DNA of 38,222 bases from Propionibacteriaceae bacterium. Lineage in GTDB: Bacteria > Actinomycetota > Actinomycetes > Propionibacteriales > Propionibacteriaceae. Position numbers and translations under genes: made by a program. The notes under the pieces are model-generated. The model was not told where the DNA came from. It did not search any database and saw nothing but the letters and a program-made list of their open reading frames with translations. Positions 26,427-34,687 of the stretch are shown piece after piece; within the stretch, counting starts at the first letter, position 1, and every line of letters starts with the position of its first letter. The DNA lies in the NCBI GenBank assembly GCA_027492545.1, contig JAPUEL010000090.1, forward strand, positions 1 to 38,222, read 5' to 3'.

Positions 26427-27922
26427 GTCATTCCCTCCGGGTCACGGACACGCATCACCGACTGCGGCGGTCTCGTGAACACTCTATGGCCTATCAGCTC
26501 ATCCACCCGCCAGGGTGGCTCGACGAACCGGTCGTGTCGGAACAAGATAGTGAGAACGGCGCTGCCATGCCCGTGCAGGTCGATGACATCTGCCTCTGTG
26601 TAGACAGTGCGCTTGAACGACTCTCCAATGGTCACGAGCGGGTCGGTCGTCTTGATCGACCCCTCGGCAACTCCGACTGCAACCACCGCTCCGTCGCCTG
26701 CCAGGCGACCTTGGCTACGGTAGAACAACAAGGTCGAGCCCTCAGGGACCTCTTTCGTCGGGCTCCGACAGAGGTATGCCTTACGGATCGCGTTGCCGTG
26801 CGCTCGCGGCTCAGGATTCGTCCCCGGTAGCGGGATCGTCCCCGTGGGGCTCAGCGTCTCAGCGTCCGGAAAGAGATCCTCGTACCACTTGGGGATGATC
26901 GGGACGACGAATATCGGCTGGCTGGCACGGATAGCTGGCGGCCCAAAGGTCTTGTGGTGCGCAAACCCATCGAGGCACGATCCCACTGGCGGCTCCAGTG
27001 CCTTCAGCCAGACTTGCTCCTGGGGATCGCCCACCTTTGTCGCCACCATCGTAAAGCCGAAGTCTTCGAGGAAGTCTAGAAGCCGCTCACGAGTCGCCCT
27101 CACCTCAACGAACATCTCGGGAGGACGACCCGGCTCCTCTGCAGCCCACCGCAGGACGGTCTTGAGAAGAAGCTCGCCGAGGCGGCGGCCAGAGCCCGCA
27201 TCGGCCACCTTGAACGTCGACAGCTTGATCGCCGTCCTCCCAGTCTTGGAGGGATGCGCGTCACTCATCTTCACTATCGCGATGGCCTCGTAGACGCCAG
27301 CCGAGTTTCGCACTATCCAAGCGCGCCGCGTCGCGGCTTCCTTCTTAACCTTGCCGATCCAAGCGTCGAAACCCTGGTAATCGACTCGAAGGGCATCGAA
27401 GATCTCCTGGGAAGTATCCAGGGCGTACGGCTTAACTTCCTCAACCGCGGGAGGGGGCGACGGTGCGTCCGGGTGCCACGCTGCCAGCTGCTGTGCCGCT
27501 TCTCCGGGACCTAGGACACGGAAGTCGTGGCCGAGCTGGATCGCTCGTTTCCGTAGCTTTCGGTCGCTCGTGACAAGGAAGTGCACAGCCCCTGCGTCTA
27601 GCGCTGTGAGAATGCGTGCGTCACGGTCGTCATTCGGGCACCTGGGCGACGGGAACACCGACGAGACGTGCGCCGGAACGTCGATTTCTTCGAGCGATGG
27701 GTACTTGCCATAGGCCGCGACGTTCTGAGTCCGGTGCGTCGCATCTTGCGTCTCTTTTAGGTCGTCTAGAGTCGCTGGGTGCACGTACACCCTATGGCCA
27801 TGCTGCGCGGCCAGACGAAGAAAGGAGCTGATGACGGGCTGCAGCTCTTCAAGCCGTCCAGCGAACGGCTCCGCGGTGATCACCACATTGGAGTCGATGA
27901 GAAACGACAACGGTGTATGCAC
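26393..27922 (-). CDS. PIN-GNAT-PUA-like three-domain protein
   Basis: 509 residues. Residues 1-150 are PIN-like: FLIDSNVVIT (first Asp), then a D-D-R-D-A-R-I-L stretch and FLVTSDRKLRKRA (acidic residues of a metal-dependent RNase). Residues about 175-310 look like a GNAT acetyltransferase, with GSGRRLGELLLKTVLRWAAE as the acetyl-CoA loop and EVRATRERLLDFLEDFGF. The C-terminal 190 residues contain a PUA/EVE/ASCH-like part (PEGSTLLFYRSQGRL, VVAVGVAEGSI). The fusion suggests an enzyme that cleaves or acetylates RNA or tRNA and senses a nucleotide through the PUA-like module. It sits directly beside the type I restriction operon, on the opposite strand. No system name is claimed. The ATG start at 27922 has AAGGAGG-like sequence upstream. 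Confidence 0.78.
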   Translation of the reverse strand: MHTPLSFLIDSNVVITAEPFAGRLEELQPVISSFLRLAAQHGHRVYVHPATLDDLKETQDATHRTQNVAAYGKYPSLEEIDVPAHVSSVFPSPRCPNDDRDARILTALDAGAVHFLVTSDRKLRKRAIQLGHDFRVLGPGEAAQQLAAWHPDAPSPPPAVEEVKPYALDTSQEIFDALRVDYQGFDAWIGKVKKEAATRRAWIVRNSAGVYEAIAIVKMSDAHPSKTGRTAIKLSTFKVADAGSGRRLGELLLKTVLRWAAEEPGRPPEMFVEVRATRERLLDFLEDFGFTMVATKVGDPQEQVWLKALEPPVGSCLDGFAHHKTFGPPAIRASQPIFVVPIIPKWYEDLFPDAETLSPTGTIPLPGTNPEPRAHGNAIRKAYLCRSPTKEVPEGSTLLFYRSQGRLAGDGAVVAVGVAEGSIKTTDPLVTIGESFKRTVYTEADVIDLHGHGSAVLTILFRHDRFVEPPWRVDELIGHRVFTRPPQSVMRVRDPEGMTWIEEQLNASR

Positions 27923-28540
27923 GCAGCCTCCTTTGCGAGGATTCTATGAGTAAGTAGGCGCCAAAGGGAGATAGTCAACGTATGTCGCCCTCCGGCTGAC
28001 GTGAGAAGCCTGGACGGGGTCAAGTACACGGCGCAGCACGGCACGCCTCCGTGACGCTGATCTGCGCCCGCAGCGACGCAGATGCTCGAGCACAGCTGAA
28101 CTCCGCAGCTGACCCACCACGACGTCCGCCTCCCGCAACGCAGCGACGCAACGGTGACTTGCGGCCCGCCCCGCCTCCTCCCCCCAACTGAATGCTTGGG
28201 GAGACGGGCGCGTCCCAACCGAGCCGTCGCCCAACCCGCCACCGGAGTTGGGCGCCCATGTGGTTGGCCTTGACTGGGAGACGGCTCGCCGACCTGCGTC
28301 CCCACTGGTCCGTCCGTGCTCAGCCATGGTGCCCCAGGATCAGCGGAAGCCTGGCTGACTGCTGGGACTGCGTCGTCGAATGGCAGCCGGAGCGCGTGTG
28401 TCCATCGCGGCATGAGCGGACGTCCTTTGCGCCGAACTCTGGCTGAGGCTGATCAACCTAGGCCGCGCCTCTTCGAGGCATGACGTGAGTGAGTGACTGT
28501 GGCCCCTCAACCGCGCGCCCTGCTCCGCGCCCCATAATGG
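27923..28540. other. Gene-free stretch of about 620 bases
   Basis: No convincing coding region on either strand; the open frames are compositionally odd (many cysteines, arginines and glycines) with no domain. It must hold the promoter of the PIN-GNAT gene (near 27950) and that of the zinc-ribbon nuclease gene. CATAAT at 28533-28538 may be a -10 for the latter. The short motif CGCAGCGACGCA occurs twice (near 28070 and 28137). No RNA gene is recognised, although one cannot be excluded. Confidence 0.55.
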
Positions 28541-30664
28541 ATGCGGGTCGCCTGGAGCAACAGCGCCAGCATGGCTTCCGAAGATCCCCCGTTCGCCGGA
28601 TGGATGCATGGAGTTGGCGTTTTGCCTCGACGCGGAACTGTGACGGTTGCTGATGTGCCTCGCATGTCAGCGCTGTACTCGCCGGACAACGCCGTGCCAG
28701 CAGCCACTGTTGCCAAGTACTCCAACAAGCGGTTCCGCTGGAGATGCCCTAAGGGAGAGGACCATATCTGGGAGGCGCCCGCCGCGAGCATAGCGAACTC
28801 ATCCGCTTCCGGCTGCCCCTACTGCGCCGGTAAGCGCCCCTCCGTCACCAATCGCTTGGACCTACTTCACCCAGACTTGGCTGCTGAGTGGGACCCCATC
28901 GCGAACAACGGCCCAGCCACCATAGTGGCAGGCTCGGAGCGCAAGGCGTGGTGGCGATGCAGCCAGGGACACACATGGCAAGCCAACATCCGTAATCGCA
29001 CGGTTCTCGGAGCAGGTTGTCCCCGCTGCGCCCATGCCGCGGGATCTGTCCGGCGATCAGCACCGTCGCCTGGTGGTTCGCTTGCAGACCTACACCCGGA
29101 GGTCGCCGCGCAATGGCACCCGACTCTCAACACGGAGATCACTCCAGTGGAGGTGAAGCCCCTGTCGAACCGACCGCGCTGGTGGCTATGTGAGGCCGGG
29201 CACGAATGGCAGGTGTCACCGGCTGGCCGGATCAGCAAAGGCGGCGCTGGTTGCCCGTACTGCTCCGGCAGGTTCGCGACAACAGAGTCAAGCCTTCTCG
29301 CCCAAAGACCGGATCTGGCTGCCCAGTGGCACCCGGAACTGAACGGGCCGCTCACACCGGAGGCCGTGAAGCCCGGCTCGAGCAAGTTGGTCTGGTGGCG
29401 ATGTCCAGAGGGGCACGACTACCGAAGCCTCATAAGCAATCGGGCCAGTCTCAACCGGGGCTGCCCATACTGCACCGGACAACGGGTGGGATACGGCAAC
29501 GACCTGCAGGCAGTCTTCCCAGAAGTCGCCGGCGAGTGGGCCTACGACCTGAATGGCGCACTCAAGCCCGACGCTGTGACCGCTGGAACCCACCGCCGTG
29601 CCTGGTGGCGCTGTCCGCGCGGGCATACCTGGCAAGCGAGTATCGCCTCCAGAGCAGGCGGAGGCGTCGGCTGTCCGGAGTGCGCTGCGGGTTGGCGCCG
29701 CTCATGGCCAGAGGTGGTGCTCCAGCACCAGTTGTCTCATGCGTTGGGCATTCAAGTTCTGGGTGACTACCCCGTGAACACTGACGACCGCACCTATCGC
29801 GTGGACGTCGTCTGTCCGGAGTTGAGAGCCATTGTGGAATATGACGGCTCCTTCTGGCACGCCGAGTCACTCAGGAGCGACACTGAGCGGACTCGAGAGC
29901 TTCTCGCATCAGGTTGGCTGGTCGTGCGAGTCCGAGAGGAACCCCTGCAGCGGATCACGGACCTCGATGTCGTTGTCCAGCCCGACCGGCGTGATCTGTT
30001 CGCCATGACCGCGGACTTGCTTTGTGCCCTCGCCCGAGGAGCGCAAGAAGTGCCTGACGACCACCCCGCCACCAGACGATCGAACTGGCTAGCTTCGATT
30101 GAAAGGAACTACCGCGCCGGCGGAGCGCTCTTGCAGCCGCAAACGCTCAAACGGCTGTCCTGTGAGCGCCGACGGCTAGGCACCGAGGACCCGTCTCCGC
30201 CACCTCCCCGGCCGCTTAAGGGTGCCTCTTTGGCTGAGCGCTCGCCAGCAATCGCCGCTGAGTGGCATCCAACAAGGAATGCGCCTCTGATTGCCGCCGA
30301 CGTGGCCAATGCGCGTAACGCGTCAGCCTGGTGGATCTGCTCAAAGTGCGGCAAAGCATGGGAGGCGACCGTAAACGCCCGGGTCCGGCATCAGCGAGTC
30401 CACTGCCCCGAGTGCAATCGTAAAGAAGGAGCACGCCGAAGGGCAGCTCCACCCGCGGGCGGCTCCCTCGCTGACCTACATCCTGAGATTGCCGCAGAGT
30501 GGGACTGCGATCGCAATGGAACCCTCGGACCAGACCAAGTACGACCTGGGTCTCATCAGCACGTCTGGTGGAAGTGTGCGCTCGGGCACTCATGGCAGAT
30601 CGCCATCTACAACCGAACGGCGAAAGGAAGCGGTTGCAGGGATTGCCGCAAAGTGGGTCGATAA
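28541..30664 (+). CDS. Zinc-ribbon repeat protein with DUF559/Vsr-like nuclease domain
   Basis: 707 residues. Seven treble-clef zinc modules (DUF4379 type) follow the pattern HPxxAAxW, WWxC-x3-H-xW, then G-C-P-x-C; five lie N-terminal and two C-terminal. Between them, about residues 385-500, is a PD-(D/E)xK-like nuclease domain: WPEVVLQHQLSHALGI, then YRVDVVCPELRAIVEYDGSF (Asp and Glu of the core) and WHAESLRSD...LLASGWLVVRVREEPL, as in DUF559 and Vsr proteins. The zinc modules could bind nucleic acid and the central domain cut it. If CATAAT at 28533 is the -10, the start at 28541 is too close and the ATG at 28571 is preferable. No repeat looks broken. Its place in a restriction-rich island suggests defence. 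Confidence 0.83.
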   Translation: MRVAWSNSASMASEDPPFAGWMHGVGVLPRRGTVTVADVPRMSALYSPDNAVPAATVAKYSNKRFRWRCPKGEDHIWEAPAASIANSSASGCPYCAGKRPSVTNRLDLLHPDLAAEWDPIANNGPATIVAGSERKAWWRCSQGHTWQANIRNRTVLGAGCPRCAHAAGSVRRSAPSPGGSLADLHPEVAAQWHPTLNTEITPVEVKPLSNRPRWWLCEAGHEWQVSPAGRISKGGAGCPYCSGRFATTESSLLAQRPDLAAQWHPELNGPLTPEAVKPGSSKLVWWRCPEGHDYRSLISNRASLNRGCPYCTGQRVGYGNDLQAVFPEVAGEWAYDLNGALKPDAVTAGTHRRAWWRCPRGHTWQASIASRAGGGVGCPECAAGWRRSWPEVVLQHQLSHALGIQVLGDYPVNTDDRTYRVDVVCPELRAIVEYDGSFWHAESLRSDTERTRELLASGWLVVRVREEPLQRITDLDVVVQPDRRDLFAMTADLLCALARGAQEVPDDHPATRRSNWLASIERNYRAGGALLQPQTLKRLSCERRRLGTEDPSPPPPRPLKGASLAERSPAIAAEWHPTRNAPLIAADVANARNASAWWICSKCGKAWEATVNARVRHQRVHCPECNRKEGARRRAAPPAGGSLADLHPEIAAEWDCDRNGTLGPDQVRPGSHQHVWWKCALGHSWQIAIYNRTAKGSGCRDCRKVGR

Positions 30665-30817
30665 CTTGCGCGAGACACGATCCCGTTGATGCGTTTCTAT
30701 CAAGCCGTAAGTGCCCCCGACTGTCGGCTATACGCAGATGCCTCAGCCGTCGGCTGTGGGGCTCCGTCCGCGACGCGGCGTGTCCCGATGTTTCCCCGCT
30801 GGGCTACGGTCGACCCC

Positions 30818-31252
30818 ATGGGACGGAAGGACAGCGACGAGGCCTACGTCCTGGCGCTGTGTGACTCTGTATTGGACGAGATCGGGTGGCGCCAGCATCG
30901 GTTTGACTGGCTGCGCGGTGACCCCGGCACGACCGGTCGGCAAGTGAGACTGCCGGTCGACGGCTACTGGCCCAACGCGAACGTGGTCGTCGAGTATCGA
31001 GAACTGCAGCACCTTCGACCAGTGCCACATTTCGACAAGCCTGAGCGCCTCACCGTGAGTGGAGTACATCGAGGCATCCAGCGAGCCCTCTACGATGCCC
31101 TGCGTGAAGAGTTGATCCCGCAGCACGGGATCCGCCTTGTGATCATCACGGTGCAAGATCTCGCGTCTGATTCACGTGGGCGTCTACGGCGAGAACGAGA
31201 CGAAGACTTGCTCGCCGTCAAGCGACTCCTGGACGCCCGAGCCGTCGGGTAA
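30818..31252 (+). CDS. Small hypothetical protein, PD-(D/E)xK-like
   Basis: 144 residues. The core reads RLPVDGYWPNANVVVEYREL: an Asp, then a hydrophobic strand and Glu-x-Arg, the geometry of a degenerate PD-(D/E)xK nuclease (Arg in place of Lys). It continues HFDKPERLTVSGVHRGIQRA and IPQHGIRLVIITV. No name is known to me. The start at 30818 is preferred over the 30686 end of the frame because the extra 44 residues are unlike the rest and TACGGT (30805-30810) ends seven bases before this ATG, a leaderless pattern. It follows the zinc-ribbon nuclease by about 150 bases on the same strand. Confidence 0.68.
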   Translation: MGRKDSDEAYVLALCDSVLDEIGWRQHRFDWLRGDPGTTGRQVRLPVDGYWPNANVVVEYRELQHLRPVPHFDKPERLTVSGVHRGIQRALYDALREELIPQHGIRLVIITVQDLASDSRGRLRRERDEDLLAVKRLLDARAVG

Positions 31253-31292
31253 CTCGGCGATCAGCGGCAATTGCGGATGTTCCAGAGGTGGC

Positions 31293-31640
31293 TCAGGAGG
31301 CCTCTGAGAGGCGTTGCACGACGTACTGGTTGAGGCTGAGATGCTCTTCGGCAGCTTGGATCGCGAGGCGGCGGTGCAGGCTTTCACCGACCCGGAGGTT
31401 GAACTTGCCCGAGTAGCTCCGCTCCGACAGCGGTTCGGGGACGACCTCACTCTCCGCCACCAGGTCGGCCACGGTGTCGGCGACCAGGTCAACCAGTCCC
31501 TGCAAGGCCGCTGGCTGGGAGTCGGCGAGCCACGACAGCGAGGGGAACTCGGCGCAGGTGGCGACGAACTCGTCGTCTTCGACCGACCACGTCACTCGGT
31601 AGGTGTAGCGGGACACGTCGGCCGTTTCGGTGTGGGACAT
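31293..31640 (-). CDS. HicB-family antitoxin-like protein
   Basis: 115 residues. The N-terminal half is a HicB-type partial RNase H fold (YTYRVTWSVEDDEFVATCAEF, then SLSWLADSQPAALQGL), and the C-terminal part is a ribbon-helix-helix/Arc-like region (SGKFNLRVGESLHRRLAIQA, SLNQYVVQRL). HicB proteins neutralise the HicA mRNA interferase and repress their own operon. The ATG at 31640 has AAGGAGG seven bases upstream; a GTG at 31643 is possible. Only a 28-codon frame, not a recognisable HicA, precedes it, so this may be an orphan antitoxin. Confidence 0.8.
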   Translation of the reverse strand: MSHTETADVSRYTYRVTWSVEDDEFVATCAEFPSLSWLADSQPAALQGLVDLVADTVADLVAESEVVPEPLSERSYSGKFNLRVGESLHRRLAIQAAEEHLSLNQYVVQRLSEAS

Positions 31641-31726
31641 CACTTCGCCTCCTTCTTGTCGATCGCGGCCAGCACCTGCCGCACCTGGTACGGCTTGGCC
31701 TGGCCATTGCTGTTCTGGATATTCAC
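31640..31726 (-). pseudogene. 28-codon frame upstream of the hicB-like gene, possible gene remnant
   Basis: GTG at 31726 to TGA at 31640-31642, whose last base is the first of the antitoxin ATG (TGATG). It reads NIQNSNGQAKPYQVRQVLA followed by a lysine-rich end and is well-behaved in codon use. An in-frame stop precedes it, so it could be the 3' remnant of a deleted gene, perhaps the partner toxin. Its family is not recognised, and it could also be an intact small gene. Confidence 0.4.
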
Positions 31727-31740
31727 CCGTGGATCACACC

Positions 31741-32100
31741 CTCACCGTCCTCGACAGCACCTGAAAGAGGCCCATGACCCGCCCCGACAAGCCGAAACAC
31801 CCCCCGGGACCTTGGAATCCCCGCCCACCGGAGCCACCTCCGGCAAACTGTCACACGCACCCGGCAGAATCAGACCACGACGGTGATCCTCAAGCCGTCA
31901 CAACGACTCAGCCGCCGCACGAAAGATCGAGGTTAAGCTGAGATCCGGGAGCCGCCGCGTCCAGGCGCTTTCAGATGAGAATCTCTGGCAGCCCACTGGC
32001 AGTCCATATGGGGCGAGGCTCTGGTTGGTCCTGGCGACCGATGCTAGCTTAGGGCCACCAGTAAACGAACGATCGCCGTGAGTGTGCGTCGCGGCAGGGG
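31741..32100. other. Gene-free stretch upstream of the five-gene operon
   Basis: About 360 bases without a supported gene. A 55-codon frame at 31774-31941 is proline-rich and was not accepted. The promoter of the downstream operon must lie here; TTGGTC at 32025-32030 and TAGCTT at 32045-32050 are a possible but poorly spaced pair (14 bases). Confidence 0.5.
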
Positions 32101-32106
32101 GTGCCA

Positions 32107-32739
32107 ATGAGTACGGGGAAGTCGGATTTTGATCAGCTGGTGGGACCTGTGTGGTCCTTCCTAGCTCCGCGGGCCGAACCGAGGCAGGTCGATTCCATTT
32201 TCGTTTTCGGCGGCTTGGGATTGGAGATACCGGCACGTGCCGCAGAGCTCTATCTTGGCGGGTCTTCGAGACATGTGCTGATCACTGGCGCGTCGGGGCC
32301 CCTCACGCAAGGAACGTTCACAAAATCCGAAGCCGCTGTCTTTCGTGACGCCATGGTTGAGCGCGGCGTGCCTTCCACATCGATCATCGTTGAAGAACAA
32401 GCCCGAAATAGCGGGCAGAACGTTGAATATGGGATGAAGGCCCTCGCAGAGGCGGGAATCCACCCCAAGAGGCTTGCATTGGTTTCGAAGTCCTTCATCA
32501 TGAGGCGTGCCGTGGCAACTTTCGGTAGCCAATTCCCAGAGGTCAAGACCGTGCCACTCCCTCCCGAGGGCCCAGCTTCCATGTACATCGATCGGCCTCC
32601 GAGAGACTTTGCTCAGAGGCTCCTCGACGAACTCGCGCGACTCGATGACTACCAAGCCAAGGGTTTCATTCGACCTGTAGAAATCCCGACGGACGTGAAG
32701 CGAGCGGCCGAGACAATCAGGGTCTGGCTGGAGCATTAG
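32107..32739 (+). CDS. YdcF/DUF218-family protein
   Basis: 210 residues of the YdcF/SanA/ElyC fold: SIFVFGGLGLEIPARAAELY, LITGASGP, then IIVEEQARNSGQNVEYGMKA (the usual E-x(3-4)-N-x(2)-EN-like box) and LALVSKSFIMRRAV. The family binds nucleotide-like ligands such as SAM in YdcF; its reactions are poorly known. The start at 32107 is chosen for AGGGG (32096-32100) six bases upstream. It is the first gene of a tightly packed operon; its stop overlaps the next start (TAGTG). Codon use is less GC-rich than in the core genes. Confidence 0.82.
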   Translation: MSTGKSDFDQLVGPVWSFLAPRAEPRQVDSIFVFGGLGLEIPARAAELYLGGSSRHVLITGASGPLTQGTFTKSEAAVFRDAMVERGVPSTSIIVEEQARNSGQNVEYGMKALAEAGIHPKRLALVSKSFIMRRAVATFGSQFPEVKTVPLPPEGPASMYIDRPPRDFAQRLLDELARLDDYQAKGFIRPVEIPTDVKRAAETIRVWLEH

Positions 32740-34055
32740 TGAGGTCAGTCCAAGTACGTCGATTCGCGTCCGGCCTCCACACACTGTTTTCCATCGCGCT
32801 GATCTTCATCGGTTGCACTTTCCCCCCCTCGTTCATATTGGAAATCCCTCCCGCCGACAGAGCCATCTACTATTCCGCATGCATCACCCTCACTGCCACC
32901 ATCGGCGGCTTGATAGCCGTCATCTATTTCATGACAGCCCAAACCAGGCCCATGGGCGTCAAAGATGCTGCAGTGGGCGCTCTTTACCGTGATTCCACCT
33001 TCACCGTTTTGCTCTTGGCAATATCATCAGCTCTCCTCGCCTCGCTCCTAGGTTTGGTTTCCACCATCCCCCAAGACATGCAGCCAAGGTTGCTCGTGAT
33101 TTCGAGCGTCGCATCCATGTACGTTGCGCTTGGAATACTGCCGACGGCGGCGATCCAGTTCGAGAACATGAACTCGTCCGCGATCGCGGCCAAGGTGTTA
33201 AGGGAACTGTCCCCCGCGACCGTTCGTGCCTACGGCCTTGTCGAGGTGGTGCGTACGGATCAGGGAGAACAACGCGTTGAACTGAAGACGAATGGCCTCG
33301 ACTATGATAGACGAGATCCGCTCCGGGCATTCCACGAACTGGTCGAGCGGGCCATCGCTAACCAGGATCGCCTTCTCCTGGGGAAACTACTCGGAGCCCT
33401 CTTCGAACGCGTCTGCTACGTGCTCCAAGTTCACTGGCCGGCTGAATCATCCGCCACGCGGGATTGGAAGCCGCGTCAGACACTCGTAGCGCATCTTAGG
33501 CCTGTTACGGATGAGGAGCTTGCAGTTGCCATACACGCGTTGCACTACGCCGTCCGGCTAGCTCGGAATCTGCATAAGGCGTGGTCAGGGCTCGATGTAG
33601 GGAGACATAGCGCTCAGTATCAGATAGCCAAGCTCATCACAGCCATTGCACCTCGTGACGGGGTCGAGGTGGTTTCGCGGGTCGCCCTTTCCGCTGAGGC
33701 GCGCATCTCCCTTGCATTTAGGGATGTTGAACCCTACGGGCGCGTCGAACCGCTCAACGCTCTGGCTACTTCCGTTGCGCAACTTGAACGTCACCGGAGA
33801 ACCCTCGAGGTAGGATATGCACTCTGTGTTCTCGCTGGCATCTCACATGAAACCTCACAACTGAGTGGGGACCGGGGCGCGCCGCTGAGGAAGCTGCTTT
33901 CGCAGGAGAACCTGGCCAGGCTTGAGGCGCTCGAAAGTAAGGCTCTCAATGGGAGCATCCGTATCACCGAACCCTCGTTCGATCCATGGATCACCAGTGC
34001 AAAGTCTACCGAGGAGACCGGTAGAGCGACTTCTGAGTCGAGGGTCCCCCTATGA
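32739..34055 (+). CDS. Membrane protein of unknown function with large cytoplasmic domain
   Basis: 438 residues. Four hydrophobic segments lie in the first 140 residues (about 12-28, 45-66, 88-110 and 120-140; for example LLLAISSALLASLLGL), and a soluble C-terminal domain of about 290 residues follows, with many alanines, leucines and arginines and no recognised motif. The layout resembles DUF2254-like membrane proteins, but that is not a firm assignment. The GTG start overlaps the preceding stop by one base and the stop overlaps the methyltransferase start (ATGA). It may anchor or sense for the operon's enzymes. Confidence 0.65.
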   Translation: MRSVQVRRFASGLHTLFSIALIFIGCTFPPSFILEIPPADRAIYYSACITLTATIGGLIAVIYFMTAQTRPMGVKDAAVGALYRDSTFTVLLLAISSALLASLLGLVSTIPQDMQPRLLVISSVASMYVALGILPTAAIQFENMNSSAIAAKVLRELSPATVRAYGLVEVVRTDQGEQRVELKTNGLDYDRRDPLRAFHELVERAIANQDRLLLGKLLGALFERVCYVLQVHWPAESSATRDWKPRQTLVAHLRPVTDEELAVAIHALHYAVRLARNLHKAWSGLDVGRHSAQYQIAKLITAIAPRDGVEVVSRVALSAEARISLAFRDVEPYGRVEPLNALATSVAQLERHRRTLEVGYALCVLAGISHETSQLSGDRGAPLRKLLSQENLARLEALESKALNGSIRITEPSFDPWITSAKSTEETGRATSESRVPL

Positions 34056-34687
34056 AGCGTTACACCGCACGGCAAGCCCAGGCGTATAGGGAACTCCGTC
34101 CCGGCTACCCGGAGGAAATCTACGACTGGATAGGGTCATTCATTGGCCTACCGAGCCCTCGAATTGTGGAAATCGGATGTGGTCCCGGAAACTTTTCGCG
34201 ACTGGCCCTAACTAGGTGGAAGAACAGCTCAATTTACATCGCAATCGACGCCAACATGAATATGTTGCGCGAACTTGAACTCTCAACTAGCGGAGGTTCC
34301 GCAGTCCAGGCCATCAGTACCTCCCTTCCGATAAGCGACTCCGCTTTGGACTTGGTTGTATGCCCCAGTTCGCTGCACCAGTTTCCCTTGCTCGAAAGCA
34401 TCGCTGAGATTTGCAGAGTACTCAGACCGGGTGGCACCCTCGTAGCTCTCTGGAATCAGGTTGGCCATTGTACGTCGGCTCGCGTGCCAAGAGCTCGTCT
34501 CCGCACCGCCGCCCAATTGGACCGAACGCGGGGGCTCAGCTATGGCGGCGAGATGCACTCGCCATTCATTCATACTGTTCCGCACTCACTGTTCGCCTTG
34601 CACGAAACGTGCGATAGTCCACTCGAGCATACGACTCATGTTTCGTACACGTGCCGAGCGTACGCCTACAGGAAGGATACCGAATGA
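34052..34687 (+). CDS. Class I SAM-dependent methyltransferase
   Basis: 211 residues. Motif I is IVEIGCGPGNFSRLAL, with an acidic residue ending strand 2 (YIAIDANMNML), a strand 4 region ALDLVVCPSSLHQFP and EICRVLRPGGTLVALWNQ, the Methyltransf_11 order. After residue 145 the sequence becomes less typical; around 34460-34540 a different frame also looks protein-like, so a compensated pair of frameshifts is possible but not shown. Substrate unknown. It overlaps both neighbours by four bases (ATGA), so it is translationally coupled to the membrane protein and the dioxygenase. Confidence 0.82.
   Translation: MKRYTARQAQAYRELRPGYPEEIYDWIGSFIGLPSPRIVEIGCGPGNFSRLALTRWKNSSIYIAIDANMNMLRELELSTSGGSAVQAISTSLPISDSALDLVVCPSSLHQFPLLESIAEICRVLRPGGTLVALWNQVGHCTSARVPRARLRTAAQLDRTRGLSYGGEMHSPFIHTVPHSLFALHETCDSPLEHTTHVSYTCRAYAYRKDTE

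Noticed and set aside
27880..28413. 177-codon minus-strand frame between the PIN-GNAT and zinc-ribbon genes
   Set aside because: It overlaps the PIN-GNAT start, and the sequence is low in acidic residues, rich in cysteine and arginine and without a domain.
31774..31941. 55-codon plus-strand frame with AGAGG just upstream
   Set aside because: Proline/histidine-rich, too short to judge, and with no recognised family; left as non-coding.
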